Shown piece after piece: positions 26,357 to 35,799 of a stretch of DNA of 64,000 nt. The notes under the pieces were generated by a model, which searched no databases, was not told the DNA's origin, and saw only the letters and a list, made by a program, of their open reading frames with translations. The DNA is from Vulcanisaeta sp. JCM 16159. GTDB lineage: Archaea > Thermoproteota > Thermoprotei > Thermoproteales > Thermocladiaceae. A program made the translations under genes and the position numbers. Location: assembly GCF_001316265.1 (NCBI RefSeq), contig NZ_BBDN01000006.1:101110-165109 (forward strand), written 5' to 3'. The stretch's first letter is position 1. Every line of letters starts with the position of its first letter.

Positions 26357-27155
26357 ATGAGTAGGGTGAGCCAGGCTGAGGCTTGGAGGAGGGTTAGGAA
26401 TGTGCTGGAGATGAGCGATTTGGTACTTGAGGTTATTGATTCCAGGGATCCTGTGGAGACGAGGAACAAGAGGGTTGAGGAGCTCTTGGGTAAGTTGGGT
26501 AAGCCGTTAATAATAGTGATTAACAAGGCTGACCTAGTGCCTATTGACGTGCTTAAGGAGTGGAAGGAATACATCGGGCGGGAGTACCCCACGGTATTCA
26601 TAAGCGCCAAGAATAGGCTTGGCACTAGGAAGCTTATCGTCAGTATTAAGCAGCATGCGCCCAGGCTTCCCGTCAGGGTCTCCGTGGTTGGTTATCCAAA
26701 CGTGGGTAAGTCAACAATAATTAATTACCTAAGGGTAGGCACGTGGCTGAGACAAGCCCAGTGCCTGGTTGGACCATCGGCGAGCAGATCGTCAAGGCTA
26801 AGCAGTGGCTCATCGTCATAGACACGCCCGGTGTTATACCACCTGAGGAGGTTAGGGATGAGGCATTGCTCATTATTAAGGGTGCCATAGACCCCTCCAG
26901 GCTTGAGGATCCTGTTTTACCGGCGGTAAAGTTAATAATGAGGATTAAGTCGTTCAACCCCAAGGCATTTATGGATAGATATGGTGTTGATGCGGAGGAC
27001 CCAATGGAACTCCTGGAACTAGTCGGTAGAAGGAGGGGGTTGCTTTTGAGGGGTGGTAAGGTGAATACTAGGGAGCTGCCATTGCCGTGATTAGGGATTG
27101 GATACTCGGTAAATTAACTTACTACTACAGGCCCGGGGTGGTTAACAATGCCTAG
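26357..27155 (+). CDS. Circularly permuted GTPase, YlqF/MTG1 type, two frameshifts
   Basis: Ribosome-biogenesis-type GTPase with permuted motifs: G4 INKADLVP comes first, then G1 GYPNVGKSTIINYL, then G3 DTPGVIPPEE. This order defines the YlqF/YawG family. The frame breaks near 26735, just after the P-loop, where the usual switch region is lost between frames, and near 27080. The C-terminal part ends with AVIRDWILGKLTYYYRPGV. Restored length is about 265 residues. Its stop overlaps the ATG of the next gene by several nucleotides, so the two are co-translated. Confidence 0.85.
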
Positions 27156-28055
27156 GAGGCTCGTGCCGATGGTGATTAAGCCATCCATTAGGCCCCTTAA
27201 GTATTACGATATTGTTGGTGATTTAATGATTAATTTCCTAGCGAATAGGAGAACCGCCATTATTAGACAGATCGGTGATTCCGCTGTTTTAATGACCAGG
27301 GTTAGGCATGAGGATGGGAGTAAATTACCAATTATTATTAATAGTAAGGATGAGTTGATCAAGTATGTCAGGCTGGCGGTATCGACTTCATGGCCTCCGT
27401 GGGTACTGCATTATCAAGGGGCATTGACATGGCTATAATCGATGTTAAGGGTGGTAGGAAGGTTTGGATGATTGATAGAGGATTGGAACTCATGGACTTA
27501 ATAGTCAGCGTAGTACGGGTTATCTTTGAATACGTTGGTTTGGTGAATAATGCAGTAATATTCGATGGAATGAATGGGTTCAAGGTTATTGCCCCACTAG
27601 CCAAGGAAGTTGATAATGAGGAGATGAGGTCCTTCGTTAACTTAGTAAATGAGGTTGTGAATAGGAGTATGAAGTCCTTTGATTTATTCCAGGCTTACGG
27701 CAACGATATCATTATTGGCGGCAACACAATGCTTAAGGTAAGGATGTATAGGGTACCCCTTTCCCTGCATTGGTCAACTAAGCTATCGGCAATACCACTC
27801 GCTAGGGTTTATGACTTCCTAACCCTTTATGCCGACCCATCAAGCGTAATTAGGCGCTTAGAAACTAATAGGAAGTTGCTTGAACCGTTATTTGCGAGAA
27901 ATCCAATTGACTCATTGATTGATAATGTAAATAGGTGGGTTAACAATGATTATACGTTAGTTTATTATATTAAGGGTGCTATTAGGAATAGAATTAAGCA
28001 TGGTGTTTCAGACGCTGAATTAGGAATTGATAGAGAAAACCTTAAAACAGAGTGA
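27148..28055 (+). CDS. LigD-polymerase/primase-like (AEP) protein with eroded active site, frameshifted
   Basis: About 302 residues after correcting a break near 27377. The order of segments follows the archaeo-eukaryotic primase fold as seen in LigD polymerase domains: KYYDIVGDLMINFLANR, then AIIRQIGD, then LAGGIDFMASVGTALSRGID with AIIDVKGG where catalytic DxD normally lies, then VIFDGMNGFKVIAPL where the SGxxGxH motif lies, and MYRVPLSLHWSTKLSAIPL as the final conserved block. The second Asp of DxD and the His of motif II are replaced, so nucleotidyl transfer is doubtful. The gene is coupled to the GTPase upstream and followed 21 nt later by a membrane protein. Fold assignment is from pattern only. 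Confidence 0.55.
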
Positions 28056-28076
28056 TAACCCTATAGGCGATAAACA

Positions 28077-28696
28077 ATGAGAAAGGTCGTAATGGCATTC
28101 ATAGTCATTGGCATAATAATACTCATAATGTCTAATATAAGGGTTGCATTACCAATAACTAATGCAGCAGTGTCTAATTTTAATGATGTCGTCAACGTAA
28201 CACCTGGACTGAAGTTAATCATTAGTGATACTAACGGTTCATTAACGTTAATACCCATTAAGGGTTATTCATTATTCATAGACACAGTCGATTACCTATC
28301 ACCGATATTCGTCTTCATAGGTATAATAATTTCAATAGTCCTATTACTGATTAAGAGAAATTACAGTATCGATGTTTCAGACCCACTGTTCTTCGGAATA
28401 ATCCTAATGCTCATAGTGGCCCTCATATTCTCACTACCCATACCAACCCAGATTCCCCTAGGTGAGAACTCAATAAATCAATCAATAATTGTTGGTGTTA
28501 ATGCCTATGTTGGATTCTCTTCAATACCTACCTAATAAGTACGGTACTACTCATGATGAGCACTTGGTTATACCGAGAGAAGACAACCGTGGGAGACATG
28601 TACACGGACATTGACCAATTAATGAGTCTAACCATTATGCTTAAGAGTGAGGAAGAAACAGAGCAGTCTGAGGATAATGAGGAAAACCAGCAATAA
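28077..28696 (+). CDS. Three-helix membrane protein with acidic tail, frameshifted
   Basis: About 206 residues. Helices lie at about 5-25, 73-93 and 103-122, with a fourth after the frame break near 28526 (YLISTVLLMMSTWLYREK). The last 40 residues are cytoplasmic and acidic (MLKSEEETEQSEDNEENQQ). An outside loop of about 45 residues follows helix 1. It overlaps the next small zinc-ribbon gene by 20 nt. No family is recognised. Its place downstream of the primase-like gene by 21 nt suggests an operon of four genes from 26357. Confidence 0.6.
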
Positions 28697-28844
28697 GGGC
28701 GTAATCTGCTTCTTCTGCCTAAGGAGGGTTAGGGAATACCATATCGTTGACTATGAAGCTAAGGAACTCAACATGACCTTCAAGGTCTACGCATGCCCCG
28801 AATGTTATGTAAAAATTACATCACGCAAGGAAAAACAGGTTTAA
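28677..28844 (+). CDS. Small zinc-ribbon protein
   Basis: 55 residues from the ATG at 28677 (an in-frame ATG at 28647 lies inside the previous gene). Two knuckles, CFFCLRRV and CPECYVKI, separated by about 25 residues, form a one-zinc ribbon. The ends are basic (MRKTSNKG, SRKEKQV). It is probably the last gene of the operon that begins with the GTPase. Nucleic-acid binding is likely from the fold, the partner unknown. Confidence 0.6.
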   Translation: MRKTSNKGVICFFCLRRVREYHIVDYEAKELNMTFKVYACPECYVKITSRKEKQV

Positions 28845-28885
28845 CAGGGGGGATAGTGGGCTGAATCAATAATAATTCACTAACA

Positions 28886-29574
28886 TCATAGATAGCTCCA
28901 GGAGACCCTAAACGTTCTAACACTATCAATTATACTATCAAATCCGTTAATGAAGGAGTTAACCTGGTAAATACTAACTATGGGTATGCCATCCAGTAAT
29001 TCCATGGATGCCCTATGCCAAGTAATAACCACAGGCACAAGCACCGCCTCACCCCAATTAACGCCAATCCTACTCATCAAAACCTCAGGCTCCCTGGCGA
29101 CTAACCCAACCTTCTCCAAGTGCTATCCACTATTTGCCGTATCGATGACGAGACCCTCCTCCAACGCTTAGCCTCTATCAACAGTACCCAGGGTCTCCTA
29201 TAGGCTATTACATCGAACTCAACCCTAGAACCAGCCACGGGGACCCTAAGCCTACTGACAACCCTAAACCCCCACTCCTCAAACACGAGCCTAATCAAGG
29301 CCTCAAACTCATCCCATGGCAGGTACCTCGATACCGACTCAAGATCAACATAAACACCCCTATCCACGAAGTACTTAATTAACTTATGAGGCGGCATGAC
29401 CGACTTATAGCCATCACCAACCCTAACTAAAACCCCATCATTAATCAGCGAGCCTATGAACTCATCAATCATGGAATCACCAAGCCCCGACACCGACTTA
29501 AGAGACTCATGCGTAAAAACCCCATCCCTAGAGACGATTATCAACGCCTTAACAAGCCTCTCCCTTAAGCTCAT
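28886..29574 (-). CDS. Winged-helix plus PD-(D/E)XK nuclease-like protein, frameshifted
   Basis: About 230 residues after joining at a break near 29115. The N-terminal 60 residues form a winged helix (ERLVKALIIVSRDGVFTHES, DEFIGSLINDGVLVRV). The nuclease core follows: LPWDEFEALIRLVFEEWGF (conserved Glu helix), VEFDVIAYRRPWVLLIEAKRW with the Asp and E-x-K motif, then VLVPVVITWHRAS. This is the layout of archaeal restriction-endonuclease-like or Holliday-junction-like nucleases of unknown target. The ATG at 29574 is preferred to an in-frame TTG at 29580; a TATA-like CTATAAGT lies at about 29602-29609. Confidence 0.72.
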
Positions 29575-29611
29575 CCTCAAATAAGCATTTTAACACCCAC
29601 TTATAGTGTTT

Positions 29612-29675
29612 TGCGGATGATGAAACTTCAGCGGCGGATGAACACCAATGAATGATGGGTCAGGGACTGATCAAC
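29612..29675 (+). ncRNA. Candidate C/D box sRNA
   Basis: Plus strand: box C ATGATGA at 29617-29623, 11-nt guide AACTTCAGCGG, D'-like CGGA at 29635-29638, spacer, degenerate C' ATGAATGA at 29648-29655, 11-nt guide TGGGTCAGGGA, and box D CTGA at 29667-29670. C and D are perfect; the inner boxes are imperfect, which is common. A TATA-like CTTATAGT lies 15-20 nt upstream. Its 3' end overlaps the stop of the convergent gapN gene. Less certain than the other two C/D genes. Confidence 0.45.
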
Positions 29676-31173
29676 CATACGTTATGACTATGGTCTTTAA
29701 CTCTGTGACGTCCTCCACACTAAACCCAATACCCTCACGGCCGAAGCCTGACTCCTTCACGCCGCCGAATGGGAATAGGCCGAGTCCATGCCTTGGGAAG
29801 TCATTTATTGTGACCTCACCAACCTCAAGAGACCTTGCCACCCTCCATAGTGTGCCCACGTCACGCCCGAATACGGCGGCGTCGAGCCCGTAAATAACCT
29901 CGTTGGCCACCTCAATGGCCTCATCAACCGACCTAACCCTTATAATTGGAATCACAGGTCCAAAAATTTCCTCAAGCGCGAGCCTGGACTTCCTACTCAC
30001 GTTATCGACTACCGTCGGTTCGTGGTACGTGAGCCAATACCTACCACCGTAGATTAACTTACCACCCTTCATTAATGCATCATCAATCATTGAGTGAACC
30101 CTCTCAACAGCGTTGGAATCAATGAGTGGGCCAACCCTAACCTTTGGATCACGTGGATCACCAACAACCCACTCATTTACCTCCTTAATAATGTACTCCA
30201 TTAATTCATCGGCAATGCTGTCAATGGCGATGACCCTGCTAATCGCATCACAACGCTGGCCCGAGAGCCTTAATGAACCCATAACTATCTTCTTGGCCGC
30301 GTCTTTTAAATCGGCATCCTCAAGTACGATGGCTGGCGCCTTACCGCCAAGCTCGAGCTGCAGCTTCTTTAGGCCGGCCATCCTCATGACCCTAAGCCCA
30401 GTCTCTGTGCTACCGGTCAGGGTGATTGCCCTAACCAGTGGGTGTGTGACCATCGCGTCACCCACCGTTGCTCCCGGCCCTGTAACCATTGCGAAGTAAT
30501 TGCCGAGCCCTGCATACTCAATGGCCTTGGCTATTAACACGCCGGTTATTGGTGTGTAACTCGATGGTTTAAATATCACGGGATTGCCTGCCAGGAGGGC
30601 TGTGGCTACCTTTACCATTGATGTGAATAATGGGTAATTAAATGGGGCTATTGCCGCGACCACGCCTATAGGCTCCCTAACAACCACTGCGTACTTATTC
30701 TCCGTACCTGCCCCGTACTCGCCTGGAATGCCTACGTTTAATAACCTGCCCAGGTCCTGGTGAATCATCCTGAGCCTGGTTATTGTTGAGTTAACCTCGC
30801 CCTCAGCCTCGTTGATGGGCTTCCCACCTTCAATGATTAGTACATCCCTAAACAGCTGTTTGTATTCCTCGATAAAGTCTGCCACCTTTATCAGCATATC
30901 GGCACGCTTATGCGCCGGTATTGCCTTGAGCGACTGCCATGAGTAGTGAAGTCTCTCTATGGCTGAATTAACGTGCTCAGCGCCTAATTTGTTTACCTGG
31001 GCTATCACCTCGCCATTTATTGGCGACTTAACCGGCATGTAACTCCCGAAGTCAATCCATGAACCAGTAATAAAGGCGCGGAAGACACCGAACTTGGTCA
31101 TTGTGTCGTGGAATTCCCTGGGAAAATCTGGCAATGTTACGGGGCCGAGTATGTTTATGGTTATTGCCTGCAT
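29671..31173 (-). CDS. gapN: Non-phosphorylating glyceraldehyde-3-phosphate dehydrogenase (GapN)
   Basis: Aldehyde dehydrogenase superfamily. Oxidises glyceraldehyde 3-phosphate directly to 3-phosphoglycerate, the glycolytic route of Thermoproteus-type archaea. The 500-residue length and sequence (IAPFNYPLFTSMVKVATALL, FPRHGLGLFPFGGVKESG) match the Thermoproteus enzyme. The catalytic Glu is in LQLELGGKAP and the catalytic Cys in SGQRCDAISRV. The frame is intact and the start is ATG at 31173. It is a single gene; the 3' end meets a candidate C/D sRNA on the other strand. Confidence 0.93.
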   Translation of the reverse strand: MQAITINILGPVTLPDFPREFHDTMTKFGVFRAFITGSWIDFGSYMPVKSPINGEVIAQVNKLGAEHVNSAIERLHYSWQSLKAIPAHKRADMLIKVADFIEEYKQLFRDVLIIEGGKPINEAEGEVNSTITRLRMIHQDLGRLLNVGIPGEYGAGTENKYAVVVREPIGVVAAIAPFNYPLFTSMVKVATALLAGNPVIFKPSSYTPITGVLIAKAIEYAGLGNYFAMVTGPGATVGDAMVTHPLVRAITLTGSTETGLRVMRMAGLKKLQLELGGKAPAIVLEDADLKDAAKKIVMGSLRLSGQRCDAISRVIAIDSIADELMEYIIKEVNEWVVGDPRDPKVRVGPLIDSNAVERVHSMIDDALMKGGKLIYGGRYWLTYHEPTVVDNVSRKSRLALEEIFGPVIPIIRVRSVDEAIEVANEVIYGLDAAVFGRDVGTLWRVARSLEVGEVTINDFPRHGLGLFPFGGVKESGFGREGIGFSVEDVTELKTIVITYG

Positions 31174-31278
31174 TAATCATGCTCTTAATGGCCTTAAAAT
31201 AAGTCTTCTGGGTACTACCTCATTTAACGGGTTTAATGATTAGAAATACTTAAACTGGAGAATAGCTATCCCTAGTTA

Positions 31279-32046
31279 ATGAATGCGCAGGAGTTAATGA
31301 CGGGTAGCGTATTCTCCATAGACCCTAATCGGGAATTAGCCGTTGCCGTACAGTTAATGGTTGATCACGGGTTTAGGCACTTACCGATTATTGAGGGTGG
31401 TTCCGTGAGGTCAGTATTGACGGCGTTAGGGATAATCAATGGGATTGTTAATAATGGTATTAATGCCCTGAGGGAACCCGTGGTTAAGTACGGTAGTGGT
31501 AAATTCCTTACTGTGTCTCACAATGATGATGCCGTGACCGTGGTTAGGAAAATGCTTGACGTTGGTGTTGACCACGCACTCGTGCTTAAAGGAAGTGAAT
31601 TAGTTGGTATTGTCACTGAGCGTGATGTGATCAACAAAATGCCTGAACAATCATTCATGAGTTATAGGGTTCATGAGGTTGCTAATAGGAATCCTGTGAG
31701 GATTGGTGAGGATTATTCATTGGTCTCTGCCATGGAGGTTATGGTCAGGCACGGCATTAGGCATTTACTGATTACGGATCAGGATAGGTTGCTTGGTATT
31801 ATGACGGTTAAGGACGTACTGAGGTACGTGGTTAGGTACTATAAGTTAAGGGGTCAGGTTGACCTCAACATTGCCGTATCAAGGTTAATGAGTCATAACC
31901 CAGTGACAATTGATAGCGCCGCGTCATTGGTTGATGCCATTAGGTTAATGAGGAGGAATAACCTTGGTTCACTACCGATTGTTGAGACTGGTAGATTAAT
32001 GGGTATAATCACTGAGCACGACGTTGTTAAGAGCATGGTTAAGTGA
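31279..32046 (+). CDS. Four-CBS-domain protein
   Basis: 255 residues made of two CBS pairs. Each unit carries the pattern A..M...G.RHLPI..GG or GI.T..D: FRHLPIIEGGSVRSVLTALG, HALVLKGSELVGIVTERDVI, IRHLLITDQDRLLGIMTVKDVL and LGSLPIVETGRLMGIITEHDVV. Such proteins bind adenine nucleotides and regulate partners. No catalytic domain is attached. A TATA-like ATACTTAAA lies about 27-35 nt ahead of the ATG. The partner is unknown. Confidence 0.9.
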   Translation: MNAQELMTGSVFSIDPNRELAVAVQLMVDHGFRHLPIIEGGSVRSVLTALGIINGIVNNGINALREPVVKYGSGKFLTVSHNDDAVTVVRKMLDVGVDHALVLKGSELVGIVTERDVINKMPEQSFMSYRVHEVANRNPVRIGEDYSLVSAMEVMVRHGIRHLLITDQDRLLGIMTVKDVLRYVVRYYKLRGQVDLNIAVSRLMSHNPVTIDSAASLVDAIRLMRRNNLGSLPIVETGRLMGIITEHDVVKSMVK

Positions 32047-32092
32047 TTGTGAGATGGAGAAATTAATTTAAATTATGTACTGCCACGCCCAT

Positions 32093-32715
32093 CTATATCT
32101 TAATTACATTCTTTATAGTATTAACGACCTCCTTACTCAGCTCAGGCACTTTACTCCTAACGTTCTTCCTCAAGTCCTCATAGTAATTATTACCGTATGA
32201 ATCAATTATCACGGTTAATGGGCCGAAATTCTCAACCTCGAGAACCCACATCGCCTCTGCAATACCCAAGTCAAGCCAGTGAACGCCAACGACCCTTTTT
32301 ATTGCCTGAGCCGCCAGGACACCGGCGCCGCCCGTGAATATTGCATAGGCCGCCTTGAACTTCTTCATGGCCTCCGTGGTCTTTGGACCCATGCCACCCT
32401 TACCAATGACCAACTTAACACCCAGCTTCTCAATGACCTCTGGCTCGAAGTCATCCATCCTGGCACTGGTGGTTGGCCCATACTCACTATCCTCCAGGTA
32501 TCGCCCTGCTTAAGAGCCACTGGACCTGCGTGGTAAATAACGCCGCCCCTTAGGTCCACGGGTAGTTTCTCGCCCCTATGTAGTAACTCAACCATCCTCA
32601 CATGCGCGGCATCCCTGGCGCTGATTAGGGTGCCGCTTACGTATATTGTATCGCCAACCCTTAATTTAGTAATGTCATCATCTGATATTGGTGTTTTAAG
32701 GTAGTACGTACCCAT
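32093..32715 (-). CDS. Class I fumarate hydratase beta subunit, frameshifted
   Basis: C-terminal-type subunit of the two-subunit, oxygen-sensitive [4Fe-4S] fumarase that interconverts fumarate and malate. [21 protein letters not shown] and [14 protein letters not shown] are typical. One base is missing near 32470 before [15 protein letters not shown], and the second half has [15 protein letters not shown]. Restored length is about 207 residues. Starts at 32715 or 32724 are both in frame. It is divergent from the alpha subunit gene across a 109-nt shared promoter region, an uncommon layout for subunits of one enzyme. Confidence 0.88.
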
Positions 32716-32824
32716 ACCTACCAATTAAGTCAATCAGGTTGGGTATAATTAAGCATTCTTCTAAGTATTTTCTATAAACAAACATAGGATTAAAGCTTTA
32801 ATACAAGTAAAGCGATGCTTACCT

Positions 32825-33706
32825 ATGCCGAGTCTTGAGGACGTGGTTAAGGAGGCGGCCAAGACGATAATAAAGATGGCCAGCATATCTCCAGCTGAAG
32901 ATGTTGTTAATGCATTAAAGAACGCACTTAAGGTTGAAATTCATGAACCAAGCAAGGTTCAGTTAAATGCCATATTAACGAACATAGAACTGGCCCAAAA
33001 GTATACGGCGGCGGTGTGCCAGGACACTGGCGTCCCAACGTTCTTCATAAGGCTTGGTGATGGCTTTCCCATCAGGAGCAAGTTATTCTTAATACTCACG
33101 GAGGCCGTTAGGGAGGTCACGAAGGAATTACCGCTCAGGTCTAACTCCGTAGACCCATTAACAGAGAAGAACCCAGGAGATAATACCGGCATTGGAATAC
33201 CAGTCTTCGATGTTGATTTATTCGATGGGGACTACTTAGAGATGATCTATACGCCAAAGGGCGGTGGTACTGAATTACCCAGTAAGGCGTTCGTCGTGCC
33301 GCCAGGCAATGCCTGGGAGAGGTTGCCCGAGCTCGTTCTTAATGCCGTGATAGATGCCGGCCCAATGCCATGCCCACCGGTCATTGTGGGAATAGGCATC
33401 GGCCCTAACTTAGACGTTGCAGCAAAACTCGCTAAGAAGGCGGCAGTGCTCAGGCCGGTCGGCTCTAGGAATAGTAATCCTGACATTGCCAATATCGAGG
33501 ATGCGCTACTGAACGCTATTAATAAGCTCGGCATTGGAGCCCATGGAACTGGCGGTAAGGTGACGGCGCTAGACGTACACATTGAGTATGCCTATAGGCA
33601 CCCAGCAACCTTCGCAATAGGCATAGTCTTCTCCTGCTGGGCAACAAGGAGGGCTAGGGCTATCGTATACCCTGACGGTAAGTACGAGGTTAAGCCCTAT
33701 GATTGA
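32825..33706 (+). CDS. Class I fumarate hydratase alpha subunit
   Basis: 293 residues. Cluster cysteines are in AVCQDTGVPTFF, GPMPCPPVIVG and GIVFSCWATRR. Other conserved parts are NPGDNTGIGIPVFDVDLFDG and GIGAHGTGGKVTALDVHIEYA. The frame is intact. With the beta subunit, transcribed away from it on the other strand, it forms the complete fumarase of the citric acid cycle. Confidence 0.92.
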   Translation: MPSLEDVVKEAAKTIIKMASISPAEDVVNALKNALKVEIHEPSKVQLNAILTNIELAQKYTAAVCQDTGVPTFFIRLGDGFPIRSKLFLILTEAVREVTKELPLRSNSVDPLTEKNPGDNTGIGIPVFDVDLFDGDYLEMIYTPKGGGTELPSKAFVVPPGNAWERLPELVLNAVIDAGPMPCPPVIVGIGIGPNLDVAAKLAKKAAVLRPVGSRNSNPDIANIEDALLNAINKLGIGAHGTGGKVTALDVHIEYAYRHPATFAIGIVFSCWATRRARAIVYPDGKYEVKPYD

Positions 33707-33830
33707 GTGATTTCATTTGTTTTTAAATTAAGAATACTTATAAATAATTATTAATTAAGCATATGAAAAATCAATAGTTTTATTGAACATGTAAAAAGAA
33801 TTTATAATGCAGTATTAGGGCACAATTACG
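33707..33830. other. AT-rich promoter region of the thioredoxin reductase gene
   Basis: Very AT-rich, with a TTTATAATG run at about 33801-33809, about 27 nt ahead of the ATG at 33831, which serves as the probable TATA box. Nothing else is seen. Confidence 0.4.
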
Positions 33831-34842
33831 ATGAACGGCGAGACCGATACCTACGACGTTATAATAATAGGTGCGGGTATTGCAGGCTGAGCGCCGCATT
33901 ATACACTGCTAGGCAGGGATTAAGAACACTGGTTATTAGTAAGGATATTGGTGGTCAATTATCATTAACGGATGAGGTTCAGAATTACTCTGGCTTCACA
34001 AGCATTAAGGGCTTAGACTTAGTTAGAAGGGTTGAAAGCCAAGCCAGGGTTTTTGGCGCTGAAATTGTATTTGATGAGAGTGGTTAAACTTGATAGGGCT
34101 GGTGATGGGGGCTTCATTGTTAAGATGGCTAGTGGCGATGAGTATAGGAGCATAGCCGTGATACTGGCGTTCGGAAAGACCCCCGAGAGACCTGGGTGTA
34201 CCTGGTGAGCAGGAGTTGAAGGGTAGGGGCGTGAGCTACTGCACCATATGTGATGCGGCGTTGTACCGTGGTCAAGACGTAGCGTTGGTATCCTGGGGAA
34301 GCCTGCTTATGAGGCTGCCGAAATCCTAATGAACGTGGTGAATAAGTTTTACTTGGTATTTCCCGGTGATAGGCCTGTCAATGATGATGAATTCATGAAT
34401 CTCGTACTTAATAGTGGTAAGGTAATACTCATGCTAGGCATGAAGTTGTTGAGATAAAGGGTAAGGGTAGGGTTGAGTCCGTGATAGTTAAGAGTAGGGT
34501 CACGGGTGAGGTACTGGAAATACCCGTTAGGCTGTGTTTATTGAGATTGGTTATGTGGCTAAGACAGATTTCGTGCGCCACCTAGTTAAGCTAAATGAGA
34601 GGGGTGAAATAATAATTGATGAGTACGGTAGAACAGGCACTGAGGGGCTATTTGCGGGCGGCGATGTTTGCGTATCTCCGTATAAGCAGGCAGTTATTGC
34701 CGCTGCCCAGGGAGTAATTGCGGCATTATCCGCGTACTCATATGCAATGACCAGGAGGGGCAAAGAGGTTAAAGTTGTGTCTGATTGGAGAAAACTTAAC
34801 ATACCCGGCAGGAAAGAGGAAACCATACATCCCTTAAAATAA
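33831..34842 (+). CDS. trxB: Thioredoxin reductase (FAD/NADPH), six frameshifts
   Basis: Flavoprotein that passes electrons from NAD(P)H to thioredoxin-like proteins. The FAD motif is VIIIGAGIAGLSAALYTARQG, the redox centre CTICDAALY, the end GLFAGGDVCVSPYKQAVIAA. The second dinucleotide motif reads VGILGKPAYEAAEI, weaker than the usual GxGxxA. Breaks lie near 33889, 34083, 34190, 34290, 34440 and 34530. Each is one base, and the protein resumes at once. Restored length is about 336 residues. This density is the highest in the window; poor read coverage is the simplest reason, a real pseudogene the alternative. Confidence 0.8.
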
Positions 34843-34906
34843 GTCTGTAATTGCACGTGGAACAAACCTTAATACGATATCTCTAAATAAAAACTCTGAG
34901 ATTTCC

Positions 34907-35752
34907 ATGAGTATTAACCTGCTTAAACCAATTGAATTATTCCTTATAGCATTGGTAATATCCTTCATAACATCCCAGGGAGGAATATCAGGGGCCTACT
35001 TACTATTACCAATACAGTCGTACATCCTAAATACTCTAAGCCCAGTAATAACAAGTACGAACTTAATGTATAACCTAATCTCAATACCACTAAGTATTCA
35101 TAGGTACATCCGTGAAAAAAAAGACTTGCAATGCCACTAACCCTAACGCTGATTACGAGCTCATCAACTGGTGCTGTGCTAGGAACGTTGGCTGAGAAGG
35201 CATTATTTAATTAGTGGTTACGTCTTTTCCTGCTTCATGAGCTTCGTGCTGCTTATACTGGCTATAGAACTCATTTTAAATTCCCTACTTATTAGGGAGG
35301 TCCGTGTTTACGAGGAGGTACTACGGTGCTACCGCAGGAGGCTATTGCTCACTATAACCACGACTAAAGACCATACGTACGAAGTCAATATACCATTATT
35401 AGTAATAATCACGGTGCTAGTGGGCATCATAGGTAGTGCGTATGGTATTGGCGGCGCATCAATATTATCGCCAATACTAATGGGTCCCATGGGATTGTCA
35501 GCCTACGTAATTTCGGGCCCAACATTAATTGTTACGTTTATAGTATCGATGATCGGAGTAATATTATATACATACCTTGGTTACCCACCTAACATAATTA
35601 ATGGAGCATTCATGGGGTTAGGAGGTATGGTCGGCATTTACTTAGGCACAATCACCCAGAGAAGATTACCTGAACGTCACATCAAACTCATGGTCGCCCT
35701 AATCACGGCAATAATGGGCCTCTATTCCATGCCATGCGTGTCAAGGATTTGA
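34907..35752 (+). CDS. TauE/SafE family membrane exporter, frameshifted
   Basis: Polytopic transporter of the sulfite/organosulfonate exporter family (DUF81). Two half-repeats are visible: SFITSQGGISGAYLLLPIQS in the first and VGIIGSAYGIGGASILSPI in the second, each with the family's Gly-rich turn. About eight helices. Breaks lie near 35118 (at an A8 run) and 35208. Restored length is about 281 residues. The substrate is unknown. Confidence 0.78.
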
Positions 35753-35799
35753 AAACTGCCGCATACTAATTTAAATCGAGATTGGTTACGAGGTAATTA

